From Kudoa neothunni (taxonomy: Eukaryota > Cnidaria): 64,000 nt of DNA. A program made the position numbers and the translations under genes. Below are positions 49,200 to 61,278 of this stretch, in pieces. The notes under the pieces were generated by a model. That model searched no databases, had not been told where the DNA came from, and was given only the letters and a program-made list of their open reading frames with translations. Within the stretch, counting starts at the first letter, position 1. Each line of letters begins with the position of its first letter. The stretch is from the NCBI GenBank assembly GCA_964304625.1, contig OZ199839.1, positions 930,001-994,000 of the forward strand. The letters are read 5' to 3'.

Positions 49200-49628
49200 C
49201 ATATATGTCTCTCTATAAGGAAAACATTTTGGCTGCTGTGGAGCATGTGGCTCCCCTATTTTTAGTGTTTTATACGACTTTGTTCGCCGGAAACAGTCCC
49301 AAAAAATATTATATGCTCTTATCATTCGGAGCAAATCAAAATTCTTCTCAAAATTATAAAAATAAATTTAATTATGGAACTAATTCAGAAAAGAAATAAT
49401 ATTCTTCTATTTTTTCCACCATATTCGCAATTTTTTAATCCTATCAATAAGTTTACCCATCAATTAACAACGATTGAAACGAATAAATCTCAAAAAAATT
49501 ATGAACTACTAAACACCATTACGGAGAGTCTCGTAGAAGTTACCTTACAAAACTATCTTAATTATTCAAACCAAGCTGAATCTTACTTTCAAAGATGTTT
49601 AATGTTGGAAAAAACAATAAATAATTAG
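49200..49628 (+). mobile_element. Tc1/IS630-type transposase C-terminal fragment
   Basis: The frame 49374-49628 reads RNNILLFFPPYSQFFNPINK and then a helical tail, the DDE_3 motif FLPPYSPFLNPIE with the final catalytic Glu replaced by Asn. The 5' part 49225-49350 is the repeated end sequence also found at 10445-10590 and, inverted, 12890-12975 (GCATGTGGCTCCCCTATTTT). Only the C-terminal quarter of a transposase is present. Confidence 0.55.
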
Positions 49629-49993
49629 ACTAATTCATTTCTAAGGATGTCGGATTTTGATTTTTCTTAGTCGCATATAGATCTTGAAAAATTGTATATC
49701 CATTTTTTATTATAATGTATATTTCTTCTTGTATATTAATAAAAAAATGTTTGTGTGATGGCGAAATGTTAGGGTTGGGGCATTAGAAACGATATATGAT
49801 ACTCGAAAAGATGATTAATGTCCATTCATATAGAATTATATCACATATGAATGGTATTTATCTTTTCGGAAGATGGGAGTTGGTAATTTTTTCGATTGAA
49901 TGGGGCTAACGAATAATAAGCTAAATAAATTCCATCATTCATTTTGATAGATATTTAAAAAATCCAGTTTTTCGTTAATTTACCACCAGTAAG

Positions 49994-52900
49994 ATGATGG
50001 TGATATTGTCTTTAAGGCAACCATATGCTTCAACAATATATCTCGTTATTTTTACTTGTAATTTTTTGTATTTTGTATTTTATATTTATATATTAATCTT
50101 TATTAGTGTCTTTTGCAAAAATGTGATTTCTAATAATATTGATAATAATATACTGAACGTTAATTTCTCACATAATCCAGAGAAATATATTATTTCACTT
50201 TCTGGATACAACATTGAGAATAGCTTTAGACATTGTGCGCTCCAATATTATGGACATAATAAGAAAACAATAAGCTCCATCTCTACATGTGAAAATAACA
50301 TTAATAAGGCAAAAATGAATGAAAATTCAAAGATGTGTATTATCAATGTCAAAAAGTCGAATTAAAACTCGATGGTGAAGAGTATAAAACCATTAAATTT
50401 ATAAAATGGTGTCAAGGTATAAATGAGAATGACGTAAAAAAATGCTCCACGAAGAGGGTATTTTCTATAAAAGGTATAAGAATATATTAGATAATCTTTT
50501 AATATTACAAAATATATATATACTTAAAGGGTTTGCTGACAGCAGCCAAAGAAAATAATACGTTCAATGTTTCAGTTAAAAGTAAAAAAAACAATAGATT
50601 AACTGTCAAAGATTCTGCTTTAAAAGAAAGCCAACAATCGTCGGACGATTTTTATACAACCAAATCTATTACAATACTTTCCAAGCCATATAAACCTACG
50701 TTTGTGATTGAAGTCGACAATGGCTCACCAGAAATTTTATTGAACCCAAAAAGCTTTGATGAGGATTGGTTTATTGCTACTGGGTCAAATGCTAACAATA
50801 AGTATTATACAATTACACTTCAAAATCCAAAACCTTCACAAATTTGCCACTTCGGAATAAAGCATATTAATGACTCACATTTTTCCTCTAATTGCTCAGA
50901 TATGAATATAGCTGGACCCTGTCTTCAGCCTTGCTACAAAGCTATCTTATATCATGATAAAACTTTGATATTCGCTCAAGTACTTGTAAAACCCCTTGAC
51001 CAGATAATATCCAAAGAGTTTATTCAAACTGTCACATGTAAATTGTAATTTGTCCAACGTCTCATATCAATTTTATAGTCGCTACCAGTCAACCCACGGT
51101 TACTCCTACTGGAAAGAATGAGGCATATATAAATTTAACTAATTTAAAAAAAAATGAAAGTAGTGATGAAACCGTAGGAGGAGCAGCTATCGCAGAAATT
51201 AAAATAATAGAAAAAAATCTAGGAATTACGAATAATTGGGAAGATCCTACATGTAGTGGTGAGTGTAAGAATTTTCAAGAGATAACTTTGAAATCGCTTC
51301 TATCATTAACGGAATATATTTTAAAAGTTAAAATAACAGGACTTGAAACATTAGATTCTCCCAAAGTTAATTATTATCACCGTTATTTTTATTTCAAAAC
51401 AAAAGGTAACGAAAAATATTCACTGTATCTATGAATTCATGTAGGTGATGAATTATCAGGAACTGTTGATCTTACACCGACCGTTATTTCTGGTGAACAT
51501 AATAAATTAAATTTAAATCTTTCTAACTTATTTATCGATGGAAAAAACAATGACGCTATATGTGATCTCTATTATTCATTCGAGGGTGATGATTCATCGT
51601 TATATCCTGCAACATGCAAAAAAGATGCAGATAAAAGCTTTTGTTCTGGTGCTTATCAGGGTGAATTCAATATAATAAACCTTGATCCTAAAACAACATA
51701 CAAAATAACTGTTTGCCCGAGAGGACATAACTGTGTTAAGAGCAATGCACAATCGAGTAATTTTATAATATAATCTAATAATAATTTTTTAAATAGCTAG
51801 CGGAATCGATATAAAAGTAACATTCTCAAAAGATGATGAGCAAAAGAAAACAACGGCTACATTGACATCTGCTGATACAGGTCAAGCTTGTGGAACTACT
51901 TGGGCATACGTTCTACTGGAACAAGAATCTAAGAAAATCATCATGGATTGTTTGATTGACGGTTGCAACGCAGCGGAAACGAGTTATATTGACAAAATAG
52001 ATTTCTCATGGAATTCACTCAACACCGAAGTTATATATACGCTAGTTGTTATAAACAAAGACTACTCTAAACCTAAAAAAGAAATCATAGAATGTAATTC
52101 CCTATTTGTATAGAAATATTTATTTTATATTTATAGATGGCGTCGATGAAGGTAATCAGGATATGATACTATATTACAGTCAATCTTCACGCAAGTATAA
52201 GATAAAATTCAAAGATAATGATTTAACTAACAAGAAAGAAAAAGAATGCACTGTCAAAATATCTAGTCATAATCCTTTGCGTTATGTTGAGGCTGGAATT
52301 AACGGGGAAACTCCAAAAAAATGCAACGACCTGTCAAATAAATTCGACGTTGATCCTGATAGTCAGAATAAATTAAATTATATTTCCGTCACTTATTCAC
52401 ACACTGAAACTATCACTGTAGAAGAAACTAAAAAATCGGGTATTAATGATGACACTATTGGAAAATCCAATGTAGATCGCGGAGAGACACCTCTAGGAGG
52501 AAAAAGTGGCGCAGACGAAAAAATAGAAGATTCTCTTCAGCCACCCGCAAAAGAACAAGAACAAAAACATGAGGAAATAACTGTCACTTTTAATGTTGGG
52601 AAGGTCTTTTCATATTACATAGGTATCATTTAATTTTGTTATAATTTTAATCATTTTTGTAGATCATTTCGAAGAACTAACTCACACAGCTAAATTAGAA
52701 GACGACAAAATAAAATTGGGTCTAAATAAATGCTCCCTACAATGCAAAACGTATAAGGATACCCAATTCCAAACTTCTAGCGCAGTACAAATACCTGTAA
52801 ACTCCCCATGTAATTTTGAAAGTTACTCAATTCAATTCGATGAGTTAATAAATGACTATTTTATAAGCTGCCCTAAATATTTTGATTTTCATTATTTCTA

Positions 52901-55900
52901 CGACAATACATTTGTTAATAATCATGCACCGATTTTCAGTAGATTTTATTACGAGCTAAAAATTGATAAAACAAAGAATGCATTCACAATTCAATTGGTT
53001 ATTCCAGAGCCATCCGAAATTTGTACATTCGAATGGATGGATGCCACAGCATCAAATTCAAACAGTTTCTTTTCGAATAAATGTAATAATAAAGACAACT
53101 GTTTCTTCAGTATGTGTAACAGCTACAAATTCGTAAATTTGAAAACAACTGTAAAGGCGATTAAAATAAGGGTGCTAAAATTGGGAATGAAACCTACTAC
53201 CGGTTATCAAAATAATATACACTTACGTAAGATTTAAATGTATTTAATATACTAAAAAAATTTTTAGTTGAACATGGAGACGATGCTTCTGTGACAACAG
53301 TCGAAAGAAAAATCCAAATAAACCTTAATGGAAAAAATAAAAATGAAGAAGGTGTGGATACTGTTCCAGAAGCTACATGCTCTGTAAAGTTTTGGAACAC
53401 TTACGATCCATTAGTTACCGAAACTGAAAGGAAAGATGTAAGTGATTCATCATTTTCTTGTAGCTTTGGGGAGGTTCAAATTAGCCCTTCTCCAGCTCAT
53501 TTACATAACGATATTATGGTAACCATAACTAATATACCTAATTACTCACCAAGAAAATATTTTTTACATAAAATAAGTATTTTATAAAATTAAACGATAT
53601 TTTATATATATTTGCAGCCCATGCCAACCAACTTTCCATTCAAGATACTTCAGTCTCCCCCAATGCAAATGGATTCACGATTACCTAAAATTCAGAAGCT
53701 CCAGAAAAAATTTGCACAATCTTTATAAAAGAAAAAAGTGATTTATATTATCCTGCAATATGTTCAAAAAATGTGTTGTGCATTAAATCTTGCAAATCAC
53801 AGTTCGAGATTACTGGGCTTAATTCCGATACTACTTTTGAACTGAAAATTGTACCAAGTGGAGATTATAACACTCAAATTATTAACAAAAAACCAAGTTA
53901 TTTCCACGCATTATATAATTAATAATAGAAGAAATGATTAATAGGCGGTGAAAAAATTGATTTTGTGGTTTTGATTAATTCCAGGAAGAACAATCTCATA
54001 ATACAAATGAAACAAACTTTCGATGACACTATCAATACAAAATGCTATTATCAGTTATATAAATATGAAACTGACGAAGGTAATCTGTTCACATTACTTC
54101 TTCTATTTTGAAATAGTGTCACCTACGAGAATAATAAAGTCTTGCATTGATTGCTCTAACTCTGATGCTAAAAAATGCAACGATATCACGTTTGATCATG
54201 ATGTATACAATAATAAGTATAACTACAGGTTGATGATTTATGCAGACCAAAAATCTTCACCATGCAAGCTATCTATACCAGGTAAATTTTAGAAGAATTT
54301 CAATTTATATGCATGCGTTTATAGCTTTTACTCGACGCGGAAAACTTGAACAGAAATATCTACCATCATTGAATGGAAACGCTGAGAGATTTTCAGTTAT
54401 ACTGTCTAATTTTCATGAGACTTATAAATGTCTAATAAAAATAGTTAATTTTGCAGGATCCGTATTCAAAAAACCACAACTCTGCACAGAGTTAGATGGA
54501 AATGAATTTGAGGTCGGATATATCAATTCCAAAGTTGATCGATATATATCAGTATGTTACGGTGTGGACAAAATAGAAGCCAAAAGTTGTAAAATGATTC
54601 AAGTGTTTCCAATAATAATGAGTAATTAAACTGAATAATAGTTTATTTAAAAGTTATATTTAATTAAAAAATTTAAATAAATATGTAATATTTATTAATA
54701 TATAATTTTTGACTATATTTTTATAGATTACAAACTTGATAACACTTATAGAATATCTTACACTGACGGCAAAGTTAGTTTATCCTACAAATCGAACTCA
54801 ATAACTAAATGGAATATACAAAATGACGGAAATGATGATGAACAAAGTAGTACAGAAAAGACCAACTTGATAATAGAGACTTATTCTGAGACTCCAGAAG
54901 CTAAGTCCGCTTCTCTCTTAATTGATAGACAAATAAGCTATTATAATATCAGTTCAACGCTGTTATGGCCTGGGATATTCTATTACATAAATAATACTTA
55001 TTTAAAATACGAGACCCCCCTAAAATCTCGGATCATCTATTCTGTTTCAGGCATTGCAAATAACAACAAAAAACTTCAAATAAAATTCTCTCCTGGTCCA
55101 TATAACGGCGAGATTTGCCACATCAAAATATTTAAGGTAAGTGAAATTGGCGAAGAACAAGAAAGTATTGTTCTTAATGGATGTACTGATGATAATAAAG
55201 AGTGCTTCTGTCTGTGTCAGGACGGTATTATCAATTTGACAAAGGAAAATGAGAACATTGGAATTATTGTAAAACGAAGGTTTGATACCGATGGATTTAA
55301 ACAATACTTTAAAAGTAACATTAGATTTAAATTAAAATATAACGTCTTTTAGGAAATGACAATGGCATAAATTTAAGCGGCATTACAAATGAAGGAGTCA
55401 CCCTTACCGGACTTGACGTCTATAAGGATATGAAGATCAGTGACTCTAATGTACAGTGTACAATTGAAATACGCCGAGCAAATACTTTTTCGACTGAAGC
55501 AAGATCTCATTGTGATAACAATGGCGTATGCAATACTTACTGTGATGAGAGATATTCTATTACTGGTCTTACGGCTGGTACGAATTATTTAATTTCAGTT
55601 GCGATAACCAACGTTATGATTAATGGATATGTGAAGAATGTAACATTCAGAACAGGTAATAGCAAACGTTATCGTAAAATTTTAAACACGACTTTAGCTG
55701 GAGGGGATGATTTAACGGCGATCGATACGCAACCAATCAAAAAAGGTCCTACTGCTAAAATAACACCTTTTGGAACTGGAGCATATTTGCCAGTCTGTAG
55801 AATTTATGTTAAAAAATATAATACTTCAGGGCCAAAATTTATGGCTACGTGTGATGGAATGGGATCATGCGAGAACAAGTGTGATGGTGAGTTCAAAATT

Positions 55901-56892
55901 ATTAGCCTAGAATTAGGAGCGACTTACAATGTGACCGTTGAACCATCTGATGGCAAAAAAAAAGGAGTATTCTATTGAAACAAGTAATCAAAATCAATGA
56001 GTTTATGTTTAATAATATTTTTTAGTAAATGGTGCTATTTCAACTAAACATTGGTTAAATGGTGATAGCGATTTGACAATTGAAGTGAATTTCACAGAAA
56101 AAGATGACAATTCAAGATGCCCATTTATGGTTCAGGAAAAAGACGGAGATAATCAGGAGGTGCAAATTATTACATGGTGTAATGAAGATGAAGAATGCTC
56201 TACCAATAAGTGTACCGTTGATATCAATGGATTGTCGAAGGAAAAAGATTATATAGTGAAACTGAAAGTGAAAGATTATTCACTTTATAACAAATTTGAT
56301 ATACAATGTAAATAAATTTTGTTTAAATTATTAAATAATCCTTCATTTATAACGATATATTTTTCGAAGACTCAAGAATAGGTAAAATAAAAGGGTAATA
56401 GAATTCTCATTATCTATTGTATAATTGTTATGATTTATTTCTAGTAAATTAAATCGAAAACCTAGTAGGATCAAAAATTTTTAGATGGAGAAAACATAAG
56501 GAGTGAGCATGCCAATATTGTAGTAGATGATATCGTTCAGAAAGTAATGAAAAAGGTTGAGAAAGGGTAAAAACAATTTTGGTCGTATTTATAACATTAT
56601 ATTTAGTAAAATTATTATAATCTAATAATTTAAAAAATAAGAAACATTTTAATTAATAAAGGAAATCACAATTATGATGCTAAAAAGAATAGTCATTCGT
56701 AATTTAAATTTGTATTTTCAAGTTGACATTAGATAGGTCTTTCGGAAGTTACATGTACCAGACAGTATATATAGGTTGTAGATCATCATTTTTAGATTAT
56801 ACGCAATGATACCCATTGTGGTTTCACTTTTGGTGACGACAGGTATAATAGCTTACAAAAAGAATTCTACGGACGCTTCTTATGATCTATAA
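49994..56892 (+). CDS. Large Cys-rich FN3-like repeat membrane protein
   Basis: About 20 exons joined through short introns, most in phase 1; roughly 1.8-1.9 thousand residues. Exon 1 (49994-50057) plus exon 2 encode a signal peptide (SLRQPYASTIYLVIFTLSFA). Then come a dozen or more modules. Several keep C-x(17-20)-C-x5-C-x3-C (for example CTIEIRRANTFSTEARSHC with GVCNTYC) and an FN3-like turn (LDPKTTYKITV, LTAGTNYLISV, LELGATYNVTV). Longer variants carry the P-S-x-I-C motif (KPSQICHFGI, EPSEICTFEW). The C-terminus is a span MIPIVVSLLVTTGIIAY plus KKNSTDASYDL. Three breaks are visible: a frame change near 50331-50341, TAA in frame at about 53683-53685, and an A9 run at 55955-55963 where one fewer A keeps frame. 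Either assembly errors or a decaying allele. Paralogous to the gene at 20494. Confidence 0.75.
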
Positions 56893-57364
56893 GACTATGA
56901 TAAATTCACCATTCATTACATCAGTTATCTCCTATATTATAATAAAATTTAATTGACAAATTTTGTTTGTTTGTTTGTTTGAAATTATATTTGAATTATT
57001 ATAAATATAATTGATAACTATTAGAATTTGTTCGGATTGAAATTCGATTTATTAGTTCCTAAAACCATTAAGTTGTTAAATAACATTTTTATAGAACAAT
57101 AAACCTTATTTTTTATTAATTAAAATAAGTTTTAGATTTTTAATATTTTTAAAATCTATTATGTGTAATAGGAAGTAATTAGAATTTATATTTATTTTAA
57201 CAAAACAGAAAATAACTTAAATCTCTTAATTTTTAAGTCGTGGCGTATTTATCAAATAAACACGTAAATAAACAAGTACTTTTCTATTCATTACACAATG
57301 AGACCACCTTTATTATTTAACTATATTATCGAAAATTCTTAAAATTTTTCGGATATATTTTTAA
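56893..57364. other. 3' flank of the large membrane-protein gene
   Basis: AT-rich, no frames. Nothing recognised. Confidence 0.4.
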
Positions 57365-58720
57365 CTAGTGCGTATTTCCCAGCTCTGCAGCGCACTGTGA
57401 ATATTCCATCATAGAACAGGGATTCTCAACCGGGGGTAAATTAAGTAACAACCAAATTAGACAGGGGAAATTTTTACATTATGAGTTTGTGACGTATTTG
57501 GGATTTTCAAGTAAATATATTATTAAGGGTTATTAGCTCAATAAGAATTAAATAGAAATATTTAAATGTTTTAGAAATGAGTATTGAATAACTATTTTTG
57601 ACACTATTACCATTGTTTTTCTTTTATGACTCGTTTATCTTTTAGTGGTGTGGCATAATAATAATAATACATGAAATGATTATTTTCACGCTAAATAATA
57701 TTCAATTGTCATCAATTTTTATTATTTTTAATTATTTCTGGCCCTAGGAGTTAAGGAGTGGACAAGAAATAATTTATTTTAGCAAAAGCTAAAAAATTAA
57801 GTATATATTCAGCATATGATTAAGGTATGATTTGATTAAAAATTGTCATCGAACAAGCAAGCATACATGTCATTTAGGATTAGAATTTAGCCTGCTAATA
57901 GCCTCCGCTAGAACTAAACCGATATAAAACCTTAAAGCAAATATGAATTTGGCTTCAATGTTAGGGGTAATTTTATATTTTTATTCAGTTCGAGAGAGTA
58001 AATTTTAAAAAATGGTTGAAAACCCCTGTCAGAAGAGTATGTTCAAAAAATAAAGAAATATAAGAATCTTCCAATTAGCCGAGACGAGAAATTATATAAA
58101 ATATATAATAAATTATCATACATTTATAGATTGTGATAGACACAATAAAAAATTATGATCATTTAAGAGTGACCATTAAAGTATAAAAAATTGTATAACT
58201 CGATGATAACGCGCGATAGTTAATTTTTATTGCTCGGATGAATATTTTTATCAGACACAGTTGAGAACATTTTTTCTTCAAAGCTGCTCTATAGCTCATT
58301 ATTATAAACAAAAATGTGTTAAATAATTAGATAAAATAAAATTTTAATCCAAACATTAAATCTCATCGCTTAAAATTAAGCTTTACAGGTGCTTTAATTT
58401 AATGTAATTTGAGGACCTATTTTCAGTATTTAGGGTTTGATTCTATCTTATTAAATTGTACACTACAAACGTTTCATTAATCTTGCAAATTTCCATATTA
58501 GTATCATATTAAAAGCCATCTAGAGAACTTTTAGAGTGTATTAATCAGGCCCATATATTAAAGTTCCAATACGAAAAGTGTATTTAACTACATCCAAATG
58601 CACAAACTGTCTCGAAATGTACAGATATTTAAGGGATATATGATTTGACTGATTGTCATTAATATATGTTGACACCTATCAATATGAAAATATAATAGAG
58701 ACTTCTAATAGCATCGCGGA
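57365..58720 (-). mobile_element. Repeat family C/D, copy D
   Basis: Begins CTAGTGCGTATTTCCCAGCT at 57365, preceded by A, so on the minus strand it ends in CTAG followed by T after a hairpin-like stretch. The body from about 58025 aligns with copy C from about 43960 (TGTGATAGACACAATAAAAA, ACTCGATGATAACGCGCGAT). No coding content. Confidence 0.4.
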
Positions 58721-58829
58721 ATTCCGAAAATAAAGTACAAATTATTGAAATTAGTTTAAAATTAAATCATTTTATTTTATGTGATTGATATACCGATTAT
58801 GTCAGAAAATTTAACACAGTAGTAGGAAG

Positions 58830-59686
58830 GATTATCACCAAGTATCTAGCAGCTGTTAGCTTTAACCATCTGATCATTGCCCTCAATAATTTTTAAATCA
58901 TATTCCATTAATTTCTTTTTGTGATTGTCCTAGTCACATCCGTTAATAATTTTTTTGATTATTATCCTCCAAGAGATAAGACTCATCAAATTTTAAGTTG
59001 TTTGATTCTTTTGAATCGACTCTCGGCGGTATCATTATTTGAACTCAATAATAAGCTATCAATATTGATTACAACATTATATAAAAATGTTCATTGTGGG
59101 AGTTAGTCACACATATTTGGCGGTAATCTTCGCCTTAATTCAAATTCACATCAAATGTATCATTATTAATTGGATTATCAGAAAATATATTAGATGAAAT
59201 ATAAACATTATTATCGCGATATCGGTATAAAAATTAGTAATATTAAAGTTGTCATGAATATTAGAGGACAAATTAAGTACAACATCATTCGTTATGTCGG
59301 CACCAATGATTTACGAAGATTGTTCGTATCACGCCGCTCGCAGAATGATTTGTCACGATGTTGGTTGGCGTCGTTGCCTCAGAAACGTCATTATCAAATT
59401 GTTTAGCAGTATTCATATCATCAATTCTTACGGGATTAAGTTTATATAGGTTCCATTTCTCCTCATAGGAATTGATCGAATTGTATCCATTGGATAAGTT
59501 GCAGATGGTAATTAATGGAATTGTTGGTGAGGAATTTGATGTTTGTATAGGTGTATTTGACTTAAGCGTTGATGTGGAGTAATCTAATTGCTCCGAATCT
59601 GAATCTATTAGAGGTAACACCACACCGAATGGAGAAATTTTGCCGGTGGAGAAAGATTGCGTGCGCGAATGCAAAAAATACATCAA
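58830..59686 (-). pseudogene. bZIP-like (ATF4-type) gene remnant
   Basis: Minus-strand pieces in order: a Ser/Thr/Asn-rich segment (59286-59620; PLIDSDSEQLDYSTSTLKS), polar Asn/Asp-rich text (59150-59215; ISSNIFSDNPINNDTFDV), a basic region (59000-59045; SNNDTAESRFKRIKQLK) and a zipper-like helix (58850-58915; KLMEYDLKIIEGNDQMVKAN). The last two resemble ATF4-class bZIP proteins (NKTAATRYRQKK; ELEKKNEALKERADS). They lie in different frames with stops between them that I could not resolve by short introns, so I read it as decayed. A FLYWCH-MULE sits in or next to its upstream part. The assignment rests on short motifs. Confidence 0.35.
59541..59620. repeat. Left copy of the direct duplication flanking the MULE
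   Basis: 80 bp starting GTTTGTATAGGTGTATTTGA and ending ATTAGAGGTAACAC. It is almost identical to 61205-61278; the only clear difference is a 6-bp unit (GAATCT repeated here, single in the right copy). Confidence 0.9.
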
Positions 59687-61202
59687 CCGTAATTTTTTAT
59701 TAAAAAAAACGCAAACTACCTATAATTTTATTTTAATTTCCAATTATACGTTTTAGATATAGCTTCTACACAAAATGTACCATAATTCGAGCATATCTCC
59801 TTCAATTTTTATTTCCGTCTTTTTGTTCTGATTTGTTGTATTTGGATTACATAGCTGATACATAATTTCCTGTTCAATCAAACTTTGTTGCTCTTTTAGA
59901 TTTGTGATGAATGTGACTAATCCTGAATGTGATTGGTCAAAGCGGGAATAAAAGTGGCGATTGAATATTTCTGCGTTGTTAGATGTTAGTTTTACATCGT
60001 TCAGCACTCTTTGGTATGCATTCCATGATTCAATGGGATACGGATACTTTTTGCTTCTAATAAAGTTTTTTTCAAAATATATTAAGAATAATTGAAGATT
60101 AGGAATCTGAAATTTTTCAGCAGAAGTACACAATTTTTTGAATTCAGCTTCAACAAAATCTTTAGGAACAAATGCGAGTGACATAACGCATTTAATGAAA
60201 ACTTTAAAATCTAGGTTATTTTGGTATTCCTCGGAAAGTCCAAATGATTGAATTTTTCGGTAATTACATTGTCCGAAATGAAACAAACAAAATTGTACAT
60301 CATGTTTTGATGCTTTTTTAAAAGCATTATATGCTGCTACTTCAAAGTCAATAATTATTGATTTCGGTAACTCCATATTACCCTTCTCCTTGATTATTTC
60401 AATAATCTTCGTGTAATTTTTCTCAGACTTGTCCGACATTAAAACAAAAGCTAGTGGAAAAACCCTGTTGAATACATTACCATGAATAGCATATAACTGA
60501 AAAAAACCCTTCGGCGCAACGTTAAAAGTTCCATCCGCAATCCGAAAATCTGAATTTTTCAGATGTAAAAGGTTTTTCTCTGTAGATAAAATGATTATTC
60601 TGTTTTCGTCATCAGAACCTGAATCGAACAAACAAAAGGATTCATCTCTCAGAGTCTTAATTTCATCACAAAGATTTGTCGCTGGATTAATTTGAATATT
60701 GTTTCTTTTTCTTAAATTTCTTGTTTTTGTATACAAAAGATTTAGGAATAATCGGCAATTCATTAATGTTTTCTTTGCTGGTTGCAATACTATACACCTT
60801 GTTTGTTGGATATAAAGTAGTTTCTGCTAAGAATTTTATTTTATTGTGGAATATTTTTTTATTTTTGTCCTCCTCCGATACGACGTGATTGTGAAATCCA
60901 GTTTTTTCAATGTTTTCCGTATTATCAAGAGTTGTTATTCTTAACCTTCCTCTACATTGTCTAACTTGACACCTCCAATATTGAATTTCATTTTTTTGTA
61001 ATCTTTGACGTAAAAATAATCTTCATAAAGCATCATGTCGGTATTTTTGGTAGTCTTAAGCATAACAATATCTTTATTTAAATTTCCACTCATCCTGGGT
61101 CCCTTAACTGGTCTTGCTCAGTTAATATGCGTTTAAAATTAAGTTTTATTCACGTTTGCGCATGCGCGGACAATCTTTCTCCGCCGGCAAAAATTCTCCA
61201 TA
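59627..61202 (-). mobile_element. FLYWCH-type MULE transposon
   Basis: Terminal inverted repeats: left ATGGAGAAATTTTGCCGGTG (59629 on) with GAGAAAGATTGCGTGCGCGA; right, inverted, GCGCATGCGCGGACAATCTT with TCTCCGCCGGCAAAAATTCT ending near 61199. Inside, on the minus strand, are a FLYWCH zinc finger and a MULE transposase. Flanking copies of one 74-80 bp sequence lie directly outside both ends, far longer than the usual 8-11 bp MULE target duplication. Confidence 0.8.
59753..61096 (-). pseudogene. FLYWCH-MULE transposase, lightly broken
   Basis: From ATG about 61094: MSGNLNKDIVMLKTTKNTDM, EDYFYVKDYKK, then after a frame change at an A7 run (about 60985-60992) IQYWRCQVRQCRGRLRI and GFHNHVV, a FLYWCH finger (F-x-Y, W-x-C, C-x-G, H-x-H). 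A second frame change near 60700-60730 leads into a 344-codon open frame with DFRIADGTFNVAPKGFFQLY (first catalytic Asp), IIIDFEVAAYNAFKKA (second Asp), QFCLFHFGQCNYRKIQSFGL (C-x-x-H) and ESWNAYQRVLND. The MULE core is thus intact and the copy looks young; the two small frame changes could be sequencing errors in homopolymers. Confidence 0.8.
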
Positions 61203-61204
61203 CC

Positions 61205-61278
61205 GTTTGTATAGGTGTATTTGACTTAAGCGTTGATGTGGAGTAATCTAATTGCTCTGAATCTATTAGAGGTAACAC
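61205..61278. repeat. Right copy of the direct duplication flanking the MULE
   Basis: 74 bp matching 59541-59620 apart from loss of one GAATCT unit, lying 2-3 bp outside the right terminal inverted repeat. Confidence 0.9.
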
